64,000 bases of DNA from Collimonas arenae (GTDB lineage Bacteria > Pseudomonadota > Gammaproteobacteria > Burkholderiales > Burkholderiaceae_D). The position numbers were made by a program, and so were the translations under genes. The stretch lies in contig NZ_CP009962.1 of assembly GCF_000786695.1 (NCBI RefSeq), positions 1 to 64,000 of the forward strand. The letters are read 5' to 3'. Positions 47,438-54,954 of the stretch are shown piece by piece; position 1 is the stretch's first letter; each line of letters opens with the position of its first letter. Below the pieces are notes generated by a model. The model made no database searches and was not told where the DNA came from. It was given only the letters and a program-made list of their open reading frames with translations.

Positions 47438-48880
47438 ATGGACACCATTGCAACAGGAAGCGATAGCGGGCTGAACCAGATTAACAGCGAAATCCAGCGC
47501 GTTTTTGCGCTCCAGCGCGCTACCGCACTGCGCTTGCGCCAATCCACCAAGGCCGAGCGCATCGCCAAGATCCGCAAACTGAAAGCTGCATTGCTGGCGA
47601 ATCGCGAAGCGGTGATTGCTGCGGGGTTTGCCGATTTCGGCAAGCCCGCCACCGAAGTCGAGCTGACGGAAATCCTGCCGGTGATCGCCGAAGCCAATGA
47701 CGCACTCCGCAAGCTGGGCGGCTGGATGAAGCCGAAGAAGGTGTGGCCATCGCGTATGGCGGTCGGCACCCAGGGTTACATGCAGTATGAGCCGAAGGGC
47801 CGGGTGCTGATCGTCGCGCCGTGGAACTATCCGGTCAATCTGAGCCTGGGGCCGCTGGTGTCGGCGCTGGCGGCGGGTAACGCGGTGATCATCAAGCCGT
47901 CGGAAATGACGCCGCATGCTTCCGCCGTCATCGGCAAGATTGTGCGCGAGGTGTTTACCGAGGATGAGGTGGCGTTGTTCGAGGGGCCGGCGCCGGTGGC
48001 GCAAGCCCTACTGGAGCTGCCGTTCGACCATATCTTTTTTACCGGCTCGCCCGCCGTCGGCAAGATCGTCATGGCGGCTGCGGCTAAAAATCTTACCAGC
48101 GTGACGCTGGAACTGGGCGGCAAATCGCCGACCATCGTCGACGAGACAGCCGATTTGAACATGGCGGCCAAGAATATCCTTTGGGCCAAGTTCACCAACA
48201 ACGGCCAGACTTGTATCGCGCCTGATCACATCTACGTGCATGCCAGCGTCAAGGACGAATTCCTGAGACATTGTATTGCGGCGCTGGAAGAAGCCTACGG
48301 CAAGGACGCGCAGCAGATCGACAGCCCTTGCCTGGCGCGTATCGTCAATGAGCGCCATGCCGAGCGCGTCAAGGCGCTGCTGGATGACGCTACCGCACGC
48401 GGTGCGCGGGTGGTGACGGGCGGCCAGGTCGATGCTGGCCAGCGTTATATCGCGCCGACGCTGATCGACGGCATTCCCGACGACGCCAAGATCATGAGCG
48501 AAGAAATCTTCGGGCCGCTGCTGCCGATTATCAGCTTTACTGAGCTCAGTACGGTGATCGCCCGCATCAACGCCGACCCCAAGCCGCTGGCCTTGTACGT
48601 ATGGAGCCGCAAGCAGGAAAACATCGACAAGGTCATGCAGCAGACCACCTCTGGCGGCGCTTGCATCAACCATTGCGTGGTGCAGTTCCTGCATGGGAAC
48701 CTGCCCTTCGGCGGCGTCAATAATTCCGGCATCGGCAGCGGCCACGGCCATCATGGCTTCCTGGCGTTTTCGCATGAGCGGGCCGTGGTGCGCGGCCGCA
48801 TCATGCTGGCAAAGATGTTTTACCCGCCCTATACGGGCATGACGCGCAGGCTGGTCAACCTGTTCATCAAGACGGTTTGA
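47438..48880 (+). CDS. Aldehyde dehydrogenase (NAD(P)+)
   Basis: This 480-residue enzyme oxidises aldehydes to carboxylates. It shows IVAPWNYPVNLSLGPLVSAL (cofactor-binding), FTGSPAVGKIVM, LELGGKSPTIV (general-base Glu) and NNGQTCIAPDHIYV (nucleophilic Cys). The C-terminus and lack of a long N-terminal extension resemble coniferyl-aldehyde/class 3-type enzymes. AAAGGGAGA precedes the ATG. It overlaps the convergent aldo/keto reductase by 14 bp. Confidence 0.93.
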   Translation: MDTIATGSDSGLNQINSEIQRVFALQRATALRLRQSTKAERIAKIRKLKAALLANREAVIAAGFADFGKPATEVELTEILPVIAEANDALRKLGGWMKPKKVWPSRMAVGTQGYMQYEPKGRVLIVAPWNYPVNLSLGPLVSALAAGNAVIIKPSEMTPHASAVIGKIVREVFTEDEVALFEGPAPVAQALLELPFDHIFFTGSPAVGKIVMAAAAKNLTSVTLELGGKSPTIVDETADLNMAAKNILWAKFTNNGQTCIAPDHIYVHASVKDEFLRHCIAALEEAYGKDAQQIDSPCLARIVNERHAERVKALLDDATARGARVVTGGQVDAGQRYIAPTLIDGIPDDAKIMSEEIFGPLLPIISFTELSTVIARINADPKPLALYVWSRKQENIDKVMQQTTSGGACINHCVVQFLHGNLPFGGVNNSGIGSGHGHHGFLAFSHERAVVRGRIMLAKMFYPPYTGMTRRLVNLFIKTV

Positions 48881-49916
48881 AGCGCGCCGTGGCCGCCAGC
48901 GCTTCGACGGCGGCCGGGTCGGCCAGCTTGTCGATGAACCAGTTCGGGTAGACCGGCGCCAGCGGCGTGGCGGCGTCGAGTTCTGCGACTTCTTCGGCGC
49001 TCAGCTTGATGCTGGCGGCGCCGAGGTTGTCTTCCAGTTGCGGCAGCTTCGAGGCGCCGATCAGCACGCTACTGACCGTATCTTTCGCCAATAGCCAGGC
49101 CAGCGCGATTTGCGCCACGCTGGCGTTGTGATGACGGGCGATGGCGCGCATATGCTCCACTACCGCGAAGCCATGTTCCTTGTCGAAAGGCAGCAGGTCG
49201 AAACCGGAGAAGCGGTTATCCGGATGGGACAGGCTTTCGCGCGTATATTTTCCGCTCAGGAAACCGGACGATAGCGGGCTCCATACCGTCATGCCGAGGC
49301 CGTAGCGGCGCATCATCGGCGCCACGTCGCGTTCGACGTCGCGGCCCAGCAGCGAGTAATGCATCTGGCCGTGGGTGAACGGCGCCAGGCCGTTGGCTTT
49401 CTGGATTTCCAGCGCGGCCGCTACTTTCCAGGCCGACCAGTTGGAAAAGCCGATATAGCGCGCCTTCCCCGAGCGCACCACGGCGTCCAGCGCCCATAGC
49501 GTTTCTTCCAGCGGCGTATGCGGATCTTCCCGGTGGGCGATATAAATATCGACCCAGTCGGTGCTGAGACGCTTCAGGCTCTGGTCGATCGACCACAGGA
49601 TATGCCGCCGCGACAGGCCCGACTGCGACAGCGCCGGACCGGTGCGAAACCCTACCTTGGTCGCGATCACCACTTCATTGCGGCGCATTTTCAGCGCCTG
49701 CCCCAGCAAGGTTTCCGATTCGCCGCCAGCATAGCCATCTGCGGTGTCGAACAGGTTGACGCCTACGCTGAGGGCATGTCCGACCAGTTCATCGGCCAGT
49801 TGCGCGCCGACCTTGTAGATCGCGCCGATGTCCTTGTTACCGGAGGTGAAAGTCATGGCGCCGAAAGCCAGGCGCGAAATCAGCAGGCCGGTCTGGCCGA
49901 GCATGGTGTATTGCAT
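48867..49916 (-). CDS. Aldo/keto reductase
   Basis: This 349-residue NADPH-dependent enzyme starts at 49916 (MQYTMLGQTGLLISRLAFG) with AGGAGA upstream. It has the TIM-barrel AKR pattern: NLFDTADGYAGGESET (Asp and catalytic Tyr), VVIATKVGF (catalytic Lys), DIYIAHREDPHTPLEE (catalytic His), SNWSAWK and the C-terminal GASKLPQLEDNLGA. It probably reduces small aldehydes or sugars. Confidence 0.93.
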   Translation of the reverse strand: MQYTMLGQTGLLISRLAFGAMTFTSGNKDIGAIYKVGAQLADELVGHALSVGVNLFDTADGYAGGESETLLGQALKMRRNEVVIATKVGFRTGPALSQSGLSRRHILWSIDQSLKRLSTDWVDIYIAHREDPHTPLEETLWALDAVVRSGKARYIGFSNWSAWKVAAALEIQKANGLAPFTHGQMHYSLLGRDVERDVAPMMRRYGLGMTVWSPLSSGFLSGKYTRESLSHPDNRFSGFDLLPFDKEHGFAVVEHMRAIARHHNASVAQIALAWLLAKDTVSSVLIGASKLPQLEDNLGAASIKLSAEEVAELDAATPLAPVYPNWFIDKLADPAAVEALAATARFKPS

Positions 49917-49945
49917 GGTGGTTCTCCTGATGGCGAATGAAGTAA

Positions 49946-50123
49946 GAGGCTGTTGCAAACACATCTGGCGTTGTTGCCCTTGCAGGGCGCGCCCGGCTTA
50001 CAAGCCCGGGCCGTTCCGCAGGCAGACGACAGTGTCGTCTGAAACCCCTGCTACACCCTCCTGGCCGTACTGTTCGTACTGTCTTCGTCGGCGCGCCTAG
50101 CCAGCTGTGTTTGCAACAGCCTC
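49946..50123. repeat. Inverted-repeat element 1 (178 bp)
   Basis: GAGGCTGTTGCAAACACA (49946-49963) is perfectly inverted at 50106-50123, and the similarity continues inward (TCTGGC / GCCAGC). The interior contains TACTGTCTTCGTCGGC, also in the next element with one base change. It looks like a non-autonomous element or large structured repeat. Confidence 0.8.
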
Positions 50124-50128
50124 TAAAT

Positions 50129-50229
50129 AGGACTGACGCAAAATTCCGCCAGCGGCGTTATGCCTCCTAGCTGTACCTTCGTACTATCTTCGTCGGCATG
50201 CCTTGCTGGCGAAATTTTGCGTCAGTCCT
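50129..50229. repeat. Inverted-repeat element 2 (101 bp)
   Basis: AGGACTGACGCAAAATT (50129-50145) is perfectly inverted at 50213-50229. It lies five bases after element 1 and shares its interior core (GTACTATCTTCGTCGGC versus GTACTGTCTTCGTCGGC), although its ends differ, so the two are related members of one repeat family. Confidence 0.8.
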
Positions 50230-50543
50230 GGTAAAGAAGCGACAGACGGCAAGAAGACCGGATAAAAAGTGTCCGCGTGGTAATTTTATTGTACGATATT
50301 CCCGCAGGACGTATTGCCGGGCATGAAAGTGAGCAAAAAAACAAGGAATCTTTGCTGTGAGCCACGCGCAGCGCTATCGTCGATTCAACGCCAGATGCCG
50401 ATTGACGTTTGCCTGCTATGCGGTACCAGGCGATGTGGAACTGATAACTTGAAAGCGCTGTCAACCAAATCCCGCCTGCGGCGTTTTTATGCTTATGCCG
50501 CCGCAAACGCGGATGTTAACCTCAACCATTCAAAGGATTGAAC

Positions 50544-50777
50544 ATGAAAAAGCTGCTAGGTATCGCTGCACTCCTCGTCGCATTTGCCCCATTCGCCCAC
50601 GCACAGAGCGATGCTGCCAGTGTTCTGGCCGGCCATCCGGATGCACGTAACGACCGCACTACAGCCGAAGCTGCCGCACCAGCCAAGCACATGAAAAAGG
50701 CGCATCACAAAGCCGCTAAAGCCAAGGCAAAAGCTGCCGAAGCCAAGGATGCTGCTAAAGAAGCCGCTCCTAAGTAA
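50544..50777 (+). CDS. Small exported Lys/Ala-rich protein (acid-shock-like)
   Basis: This 77-residue protein has a signal peptide (MKKLLGIAALLVAFAPFAHA, cleavage after HAQ) and a highly basic AKHMKKAHHKAAKAKAKAAE tail. Composition resembles the Asr acid-shock family, but that is recall and not proof. AAAGGA lies six bases before the ATG. A long hairpin terminator follows. Confidence 0.75.
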   Translation: MKKLLGIAALLVAFAPFAHAQSDAASVLAGHPDARNDRTTAEAAAPAKHMKKAHHKAAKAKAKAAEAKDAAKEAAPK

Positions 50778-50818
50778 TTCGAAGCAAGTCATGCCGTGCT
50801 GCGCACGGCGATGAACCA

Positions 50819-50861
50819 CAAACGGCCATGAGCGCGGAAAATTCCGCCCTCACGGCCGTTT
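50819..50861 (+). terminator. Terminator of the first acid-shock-like gene
   Basis: AAACGGCC and GGCCGTTT enclose GCGGAA/TTCCGC, giving a long stem. Its design (GGCC...TGAG.GCGG / CCGC..TCA.GGCC) is related to the terminators of the two paralogues downstream. Confidence 0.8.
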
Positions 50862-50939
50862 GATTTATGGGCTGACGGATTACATTTTTTCTTCGCCGCG
50901 CCGTCATTTCCTGCTTATTGGCTTGCTTACGTTGGAAGT

Positions 50940-51046
50940 TGTAACGGCATGTAATGGTCGTCAACACGGCGGTTGCACCAGTCGTTAATTGCTCAAGACC
51001 TCGGGAAATGCCCGGGGCTAACCAAGATAACGTTAAGGTGCAAAAA
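50940..51046 (+). promoter_or_regulatory. Conserved leader of acid-shock-like paralogue 1
   Basis: About 105 bp upstream of the ATG are nearly identical to 54052-54158. CCTCGGG and CCCGGGG pair around AAATG; in the other copy one C changes to T and the pair becomes G-U, so the stem is kept. A second in-frame start (ATG 50954) also exists in both copies. This could be a structured 5' UTR or simply duplicated sequence. Confidence 0.55.
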
Positions 51047-51367
51047 ATGAACAAATTAATCGCTGCTCTGATCGCTGGCCTGTTTGCAACTTCCGTTTTC
51101 GCGCAAGCTGCCGCACCCGCCCCCGCTGCTCCAACCGCGCCTGCTGCTGTAGCCGCAACCACAACCCAGGCTGTGAAAGCCGACGCCAAGGCAGCGCCAG
51201 TTGTCGCCAAAGCCAAGACTGCAAAAACCAAGGTGGCGCATAAGGCTGTAAAAGCCAAGGCGAAGACCGAGGCTAAAGTGAAAGCGCCTGTCGCCAAGGC
51301 CGAGGCTAAGACCACTACCGCGACCACGACGGAAGCGAAGGTTGGAAGCACAGTCGCTCCAAAATAA
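51047..51367 (+). CDS. Acid-shock-like exported protein, paralogue 1
   Basis: This 106-residue protein has a signal peptide (MNKLIAALIAGLFATSVFAQ) and a mature chain dominated by Ala, Lys, Thr and Val (VAKAKTAKTKVAHKAVKAKA). The first 26 residues are identical to the paralogue at 54159. AAGGTG lies before the ATG at 51047. It probably sits in the periplasm; low complexity prevents a firmer call. Confidence 0.75.
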   Translation: MNKLIAALIAGLFATSVFAQAAAPAPAAPTAPAAVAATTTQAVKADAKAAPVVAKAKTAKTKVAHKAVKAKAKTEAKVKAPVAKAEAKTTTATTTEAKVGSTVAPK

Positions 51368-51403
51368 AGTGCAGCATGTCGTGCACCGCACGACGAGATT
51401 AAA

Positions 51404-51448
51404 CATGGCGGTCATGAGGACGGAAAATACCGTTTTCATGGCCGCCAG
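51404..51448 (+). terminator. Terminator of paralogue 1
   Basis: TGGCGG, CATGA and ACGG pair with CCGT, TCATG and CCGCCA around AAAATA. The homologous hairpin at 54504-54549 preserves pairing with changed bases (GCGG/CCGC in place of ACGG/CCGT). Confidence 0.8.
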
Positions 51449-51518
51449 TCATTTGGCTTCACGGATTTTTTATGCACCCGGCGGGAATGAAGCCAACGAG
51501 TCTGCGCCCTCTCAAAAA

Positions 51519-52445
51519 TTACTGCCCACTCATCTTGAAGCCTTGCCGCATTGCTTTCGCGCGCAGCGCATCCAGCAGCATCTTGGCGCGCCGCGGCAGG
51601 CCTTTCGCGCCGTAGACCGCATGCATCTCCGGACTGTGGCCGGCCGAGGAGACCAAACGATATGCTGCGCACACTTGCACCAGCGTGCCTGCTTCAATCG
51701 CCGGTTGCGCCACCCAGCTCGCCAGCCGCCCTATTCCCACGCCTGCGCATACCGCCTCATACAGTCCGCTACCGGAATTGATCCGATGTTCTGCCTGCAT
51801 GCGCATCCTCATGGTGCGCGAGGCCGACTTGAAATACCAGTCTTTCAAAATGCGCGGCGCGGTATGCAGCACCATGGCGTGTGCGCTCAATTCCTCCGGC
51901 TCGGCCGGCGTTCCGCGTTGTTCCAGATAGCGGGGGCTGGCGCACAAGATGCGGTCGTATTGCCATAGCGGATAACCGATCAGCTCGCTGGAAACCGGAT
52001 AGGCGCCGCGGATGGCAAAGTCCAGATTTTCCTGGATCGGGTCGATGGCGGCGTCCGTATAGAGCACATCCACCCGGATATCCGGAAACTCGCGCGTCAG
52101 GATGCCGATTTGCTCGGGCAGGAAAAAGCGGCTGCAAATTTCCGGCGCGGAAAAGCGGATCCATCCTTTGGGATCCGATTGCAGGCCGGAGATTTCTTCT
52201 TCTGCCTGCGCCTGGACTGCCAGCATCTTCCTCGCAAAATCATAATAAATTTCGCCGGCGCTGGTTAAGCTCAGCAGCTTGTGCGAGCGCTGCAAGAGTT
52301 GGGTGCCTAGTTGTTCTTCCAGCGCTTGCAGGGATCGCGTGGCGGCGCTGGGGGAGATGCCCAGGTGCCGGGCCGCCGTCACAAAGCTATGCTTGTCGAC
52401 GACGGCGCAAAACACCTTGAGTTCCCATAACGTTCTTCCTTGCAT
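51519..52445 (-). CDS. LysR-family transcriptional regulator
   Basis: Starting at 52445 (MQGRTLWELKVFCAVVDK) with GGGAGCGAAGAG upstream, this 308-residue regulator has an N-terminal LysR HTH (SFVTAARHLGISPSAATRSLQ) and a substrate-binding-like domain. It is divergent from the threonine dehydratase gene, with 11-bp tandem repeats between them, so control of the downstream pair is likely. Confidence 0.92.
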   Translation of the reverse strand: MQGRTLWELKVFCAVVDKHSFVTAARHLGISPSAATRSLQALEEQLGTQLLQRSHKLLSLTSAGEIYYDFARKMLAVQAQAEEEISGLQSDPKGWIRFSAPEICSRFFLPEQIGILTREFPDIRVDVLYTDAAIDPIQENLDFAIRGAYPVSSELIGYPLWQYDRILCASPRYLEQRGTPAEPEELSAHAMVLHTAPRILKDWYFKSASRTMRMRMQAEHRINSGSGLYEAVCAGVGIGRLASWVAQPAIEAGTLVQVCAAYRLVSSAGHSPEMHAVYGAKGLPRRAKMLLDALRAKAMRQGFKMSGQ

Positions 52446-52597
52446 CTCTTCGCTCCCTGTTCTGTTGTCGCCGCTATGGATGATAGCAAGCAAAACGTCC
52501 AGTCTTGCCGGGTTTGCAGGAATGACGACGATTTCTGCAACAAGGTATTGCATTGAATTTCGCCGCATGGGTTCTACACTTGTCGTATCCCACAGTT

Positions 52598-52630
52598 GTA
52601 TTTCATTCGTATTTCATTCGTATTTCATTC
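52598..52630 (+). repeat. Three tandem GTATTTCATTC repeats (11-bp period)
   Basis: GTATTTCATTC is repeated perfectly three times between the divergent LysR start (52445) and the threonine dehydratase start (52653). The repeats end 22 bp before the ATG. An 11-bp period places them on one face of the helix. Confidence 0.85.
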
Positions 52631-52652
52631 CAGACACGCACGAGAGCCCTGC

Positions 52653-53618
52653 ATGCACACCGCCGATAACCTGACCTTCAGTGATATACAAGCAGCCGCA
52701 CAAAGAATAAAAGGCCATGCGCACCGTACGCCGGTGATGACGTCGGCCACAGCCAATGCGCTTACTGGCGCTGAACTGTTTTTCAAATGCGAGAATTTCC
52801 AGCGTATCGGCGCCTTCAAGTTCCGTGGCGCCTTCAATGCGCTGTCGCGGTTTTCTGAAGAGCAGCGGCGCAATGGCGTGTTGACGTACTCCTCCGGCAA
52901 CCATGCGCAAGCCATCGCGCTGGCCGCCAGGCTGCTGAAAATACGCGCCGTGATCATCATGCCAGAAGATGCGCCGGTGTTGAAAATCCAGGCCACCAAA
53001 GGCTATGGCGCCGAGGTGCTGACCTACAACCGCTATACCGAAAACCGCGAAGAAATCGGCCGCAAGCTGGCGCAGGAAAGGAACATGACCTTGATCCCGC
53101 CCTATGACCATCCGGATGTCATTTGCGGCCAGGGCACGGCGGCCATGGAATTGTTTGAAGAAGTGGGCGAGCTCGATGTGTTGCTGGTGTGCCTGGGCGG
53201 CGGCGGCTTGTTGGCGGGATCGGCGTTGGCGGCGTCGGGCCTCAGTCCTCATTGCAAGGTGATCGGGGTAGAGCCAGAGCTGGGCGACGACGGCCGGCAG
53301 TCTTTCCGCAAGGGAGAGATCGTGCATATCGATGTACCCGACACCATCGCCGACGGTGCTAAGGTAACGCATGTCGGCAGCCATAATTTTGCAGTGATCC
53401 AGAAGCATGTCGCAGATATCGTCACAGTGTCGGATGCGCAGTTGATTTCGGCGATGAAATTCTTTGCCGAGAGAATGAAGATGGTAGTGGAACCTACCGG
53501 CTGCCTGGCTGCCGCGGCAGCGTTTAACCAGGTCTGGCCCGTGACGGGGAAAAGAGTCGGCGTCATTCTCAGCGGCGGCAACGTCGATTTGCAATCCTTC
53601 GCGCAATTCATCTCCTAG
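52653..53618 (+). CDS. PLP-dependent threonine/serine dehydratase
   Basis: This 321-residue enzyme (start 52653, MHTADNLTFSDIQAAAQRIK) deaminates threonine or serine to the 2-oxoacid. PLP motifs: KFRGAF with the Schiff-base Lys (about 57), SSGNHAQAIALAA (about 82-94) and GGGGLLAGSALAA (about 184-196). It lacks a C-terminal ACT-like regulatory domain, so it is catabolic. It is followed 16 bp on by ridA. Confidence 0.92.
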   Translation: MHTADNLTFSDIQAAAQRIKGHAHRTPVMTSATANALTGAELFFKCENFQRIGAFKFRGAFNALSRFSEEQRRNGVLTYSSGNHAQAIALAARLLKIRAVIIMPEDAPVLKIQATKGYGAEVLTYNRYTENREEIGRKLAQERNMTLIPPYDHPDVICGQGTAAMELFEEVGELDVLLVCLGGGGLLAGSALAASGLSPHCKVIGVEPELGDDGRQSFRKGEIVHIDVPDTIADGAKVTHVGSHNFAVIQKHVADIVTVSDAQLISAMKFFAERMKMVVEPTGCLAAAAAFNQVWPVTGKRVGVILSGGNVDLQSFAQFIS

Positions 53619-53633
53619 GCAACAATCGACATC

Positions 53634-54026
53634 ATGAACATCATCCATACCGATGCCGCGCCGACGCCGCGCGGCCACTACTCGCAAGCCGTTGAACACA
53701 ATGGCCTGGTGTTTGTTTCCGGCATGTTGCCGGAGCTAGGCGTGATCGATCCCGGCACCCACGATTTCATGCAGCAGGCCGAAGCGGTGCTGCGCCAATG
53801 CGAGGCGGTGCTGGCCGCTGCGGGCTGTCGCTATGCCGATGTGGTGCAGGCAACTGTGTATCTGGTCGGCGTGGAAAATTGGGCTGTCTTCAACGATGTG
53901 TACAGCCGTTTTCTTGGCACGCATAAACCGGCGCGGGTGGTGGTGCCGGTACCGGCCTTGCATCATGGTTACGCTGTGGAATTGCAGCTGATCGCAGCGT
54001 TGCCGAATGGGCGCAATGCAATGTGA
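53634..54026 (+). CDS. RidA family enamine/imine deaminase
   Basis: This 130-residue protein hydrolyses the reactive 2-aminoacrylate/2-aminocrotonate released by threonine dehydratase. Features: PRGHYSQAVEHNGLVFVSG, VENWAVFNDVYSRFLG, the substrate-binding Arg in KPARVVVPV and the Glu in VELQLIAAL. It is the second gene of a two-gene operon with its substrate-producing enzyme. Confidence 0.93.
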   Translation: MNIIHTDAAPTPRGHYSQAVEHNGLVFVSGMLPELGVIDPGTHDFMQQAEAVLRQCEAVLAAAGCRYADVVQATVYLVGVENWAVFNDVYSRFLGTHKPARVVVPVPALHHGYAVELQLIAALPNGRNAM

Positions 54027-54051
54027 TATTTCAACTTGATATCTAGCAAAT

Positions 54052-54158
54052 TGTAACGGTATGTAATGGTCGTCAACATAGCCGTTGCACCAGTCGTTAA
54101 TTGCTCAAGACCTCGGGAAATGCCTGGGGCTAACCAAGATAACCTTAAGGTGCAAAAA
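54052..54158 (+). promoter_or_regulatory. Conserved leader of acid-shock-like paralogue 2
   Basis: Nearly identical to 50940-51046, with six changes or so. The stem CCTCGGG / CCTGGGG remains foldable. Confidence 0.55.
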
Positions 54159-54467
54159 ATGAACAAATTAATCGCTGCTCTGATCGCTGGCCTGTTTGCA
54201 ACTTCCGTTTTCGCGCAAGCTGCTGCACCAGCACCTGCTGCTCCAACGGCCCCTGCCGCTGCAGCCGCAACCACTACCCAGGCTGTGAAAGCTGACGCCA
54301 AGACAGAAGCCAAGGTTGCGCCGGCTAAAGTCAAAGCCAAGGCCGCAAAGACCAAGGTTGCCAAGAAAACGGTAAAGGCCAAGGAAAAAACCAAGGCGCC
54401 TGAAGCGAAGGCCGATGTCAAGGCGCCGGAAGCAAAGGCTGCCGCCAGCGCCACTGTCACAAAATAA
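54159..54467 (+). CDS. Acid-shock-like exported protein, paralogue 2
   Basis: This 102-residue protein shares the signal peptide of paralogue 1 exactly (MNKLIAALIAGLFATSVFAQ) and then diverges into an Ala/Lys-rich chain with KAKAAKTKVAKKTVKAKEK and PEAKA repeats. The duplicated unit runs from the leader through the terminator. The intervening LysR-dehydratase-ridA block separates the copies by about 3 kb. Confidence 0.75.
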   Translation: MNKLIAALIAGLFATSVFAQAAAPAPAAPTAPAAAAATTTQAVKADAKTEAKVAPAKVKAKAAKTKVAKKTVKAKEKTKAPEAKADVKAPEAKAAASATVTK

Positions 54468-54503
54468 AGTGCTGCATGTCGTGCGCTCCACGACTATGAT
54501 GAA

Positions 54504-54549
54504 CATGGCGGCCATGAATGCGGGAAATACCGCAGTCATGGCCGCCATG
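54504..54549 (+). terminator. Terminator of paralogue 2
   Basis: CATGGCGGCCATGA/TCATGGCCGCCATG is a near-perfect stem with inner GCGG/CCGC. It is the homologue of 51404-51448 with compensated changes. Confidence 0.85.
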
Positions 54550-54636
54550 GCGCGTGGCAGGAAAGAGCGCGCCGAACCGGCAGCACCTTTTTGCAGTTAA
54601 AAATTCTGTTGTTCGCTATTTTTTGAGGAGTTGGTT

Positions 54637-54831
54637 ATGGGTATTCTGGAAGAAGTCATTGGCGCCGTGGTGGCCGTTGAGGGTGTCAAGAAGTTGGATC
54701 CTAATGCATCCGTCTTGACTGAAGGTATTGCCGCTGTCGCCGGCTACAAGGGTGTAGAAGCAGTGACCGAACACCTGGAAAACAAAGAAGAAGAAAACAA
54801 AGAGGGCGATGTCCCTGATCAGCCAGCTTAA
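54637..54831 (+). CDS. Small hypothetical protein
   Basis: This 64-residue protein (MGILEEVIGAVVAVEGVKKL, acidic tail NKEEENKEGDVPDQPA) has GAGGAG six bases before the ATG. A short hydrophobic N-terminus could be an amphipathic helix. It is not recognised. A strong terminator follows, which supports expression. Confidence 0.65.
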   Translation: MGILEEVIGAVVAVEGVKKLDPNASVLTEGIAAVAGYKGVEAVTEHLENKEEENKEGDVPDQPA

Positions 54832-54856
54832 TTTGCCGGCGATGTAGAAAAATGAT

Positions 54857-54891
54857 GGAATTTTCTCAATTGAGAAAATTCCATTTTTTTT
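54857..54891. terminator. Perfect-palindrome terminator
   Basis: GGAATTTTCTCAATTGAGAA continues to a perfect 26-bp palindrome, followed by eight T at 54884-54891. It likely serves the small gene before it, and perhaps the convergent hydrolase gene. Confidence 0.9.
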
Positions 54892-54954
54892 GCCTTTTCA
54901 GTTTTGCAGTTTTGCAGCTCTTTTAGTTTTTCTTTTTTCTTATCTTCACATCAG

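Larger units (their letters stand above)
49917..50543. other. 627-bp spacer with two hairpin elements
   Basis: The first half holds the two inverted-repeat elements listed below. 50230-50543 has no convincing gene; an open frame at 50314-50541 shows no motif and no start signal. A promoter for the 50544 gene is expected in its last 100 bp. Confidence 0.6.
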
